Assembly (NCBI RefSeq): GCF_900239935.1
Contig: NZ_LT965929.1
Span: forward strand, 535,001-599,000
DNA from: Pseudoalteromonas carrageenovora IAM 12662
GTDB lineage: Bacteria > Pseudomonadota > Gammaproteobacteria > Enterobacterales > Alteromonadaceae
Length of the DNA stretch: 64,000 nt
Direction of reading: 5' to 3'
Notes under the pieces: model-generated
The model's database searches: none
What the model saw: only the letters and a program-made list of their open reading frames with translations
What the model was told of the DNA's origin: nothing
Program-made: the position numbers and the translations under genes
Part shown: in pieces, positions 63,828 through 64,000 of the stretch
How positions within the stretch are numbered: position 1 is the stretch's first letter
How the letters are laid out: every line of letters starts with the position of its first letter

Positions 63828-63929
63828 GTGGTGTTCAATAAGCTGTTATGAGTTTTATCTAATTGGATTGTTTGTTGTAGCTAAAAGGATTTTTGCTAAA
63901 AGTATAGTCCTCTTTTCGCTTCATACGAG

Positions 63930-63961
63930 TTGAGCTAGGCTAATTTTATTTAGTAGCTCAA
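63930..63961. repeat. Inverted repeat near the right edge, candidate att-like structure
   Basis: TTGAGCTA / TAGCTCAA, perfect 8-base arms with 16 bases between. GTTGAGC at 63929-63935 fits the GTTRRRY core, but the arm order is opposite to a standard attC, so this is only a candidate. Confidence 0.3.
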
Positions 63962-64000
63962 GTTAACCTTTATTTACAAATTGGGTGTTTACTATTAGTG

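Larger units (their letters stand above)
63624..64000. other. Region upstream of intI: expected attI / first cassette, no gene called
   Basis: 377 AT-rich bases on the 5' side of intI, where attI and the cassette array normally begin. It holds the LexA box and two stem-loops listed separately. A plus-strand open frame (63559-63933) starts inside intI and has no protein-like look, so I do not call it. I could not confirm an attI or attC core. Confidence 0.5.

Noticed and set aside
63559..63933. A 124-codon plus-strand open frame that might be a first integron cassette gene
   Set aside because: It starts inside the intI coding strand as antisense, has no ribosome site and no protein-like composition, and no attC site follows it clearly.
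63929..63961. An attC site near the right edge
   Set aside because: GTTGAGC fits the core motif, but the arms are in the opposite order to R''-R' of a standard attC and the spacer is short. It is kept only as a low-confidence repeat.
1..64000. CRISPR arrays, tRNA and rRNA genes
   Set aside because: Reading through the intergenic regions I saw no regularly spaced direct repeats and no tRNA- or rRNA-like sequence. A covariance-model scan would be needed to be certain.

Overview
The window looks like chromosomal DNA of a marine gammaproteobacterium of the order Alteromonadales, most likely Pseudoalteromonas or a close relative. The basis is an AT-rich sequence, Oar-like TonB receptors, a DnaK/DnaJ pair of gammaproteobacterial type, a FadE-type acyl-CoA dehydrogenase, a GlyGly-CTERM protein, pqiABC and a chromosomal-type integron integrase. 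This placement comes from protein resemblance read by eye, not from a database search. I saw no rRNA, tRNA or CRISPR array. Layout, 1-6.4 kb: the start of an anti-sigma factor gene and its ECF sigma factor (-), a membrane phosphatase/diacylglycerol-kinase fusion (+), small conserved proteins, then the homogentisate catabolic pair hmgA-maiA (-) divergent from a MarR regulator with a perfect palindrome between them. 6.4-17.7 kb: two large Oar-like TonB-dependent receptors and an S1/P1 nuclease (-), a two-gene unit of a PhnD-like binding protein plus a membrane protein (+), and a lipoprotein 5'-nucleotidase (-). Together these could serve uptake of nucleic-acid phosphorus. 17.8-29.2 kb: a cyclophilin with a GlyGly-CTERM tail, a MAPEG protein, an M16 protease, an NhaC antiporter, a GNAT protein, the pqiABC operon and an acyl-CoA thioesterase. 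29.3-35 kb: dnaK with a sigma-32-like promoter, dnaJ, ybaK, a CheY-like regulator and small membrane or zinc-ribbon proteins. 35.1-42.4 kb: a dicarboxylate module. A DctB/DctD two-component system is followed by a textbook sigma-54 promoter and two activator-site candidates 33 bp apart. These precede a porin and a DASS (SLC13) transporter; an aldehyde dehydrogenase follows. 42.4-51.5 kb: a Sel1 protein, a Fur-box lipoprotein, a molybdenum-hydroxylase cluster (XdhC, MocA-like, IorA-like, Tat-exported IorB-like), moaA and a diguanylate cyclase. 51.5-59.7 kb: a 264-bp MITE, a LysR gene broken by one in-frame amber codon, and the RND efflux operon (adaptor, pump, outer-membrane factor, oxidoreductase) it probably controlled. 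59.9-64 kb: fadE with a FadR-like box at its start, tandem terminators, and an integron integrase gene. The integrase is inactivated twice, by a second copy of the same 264-bp MITE and by a one-base frameshift, yet it still has a near-consensus LexA box upstream. The integron platform would open past the right edge.
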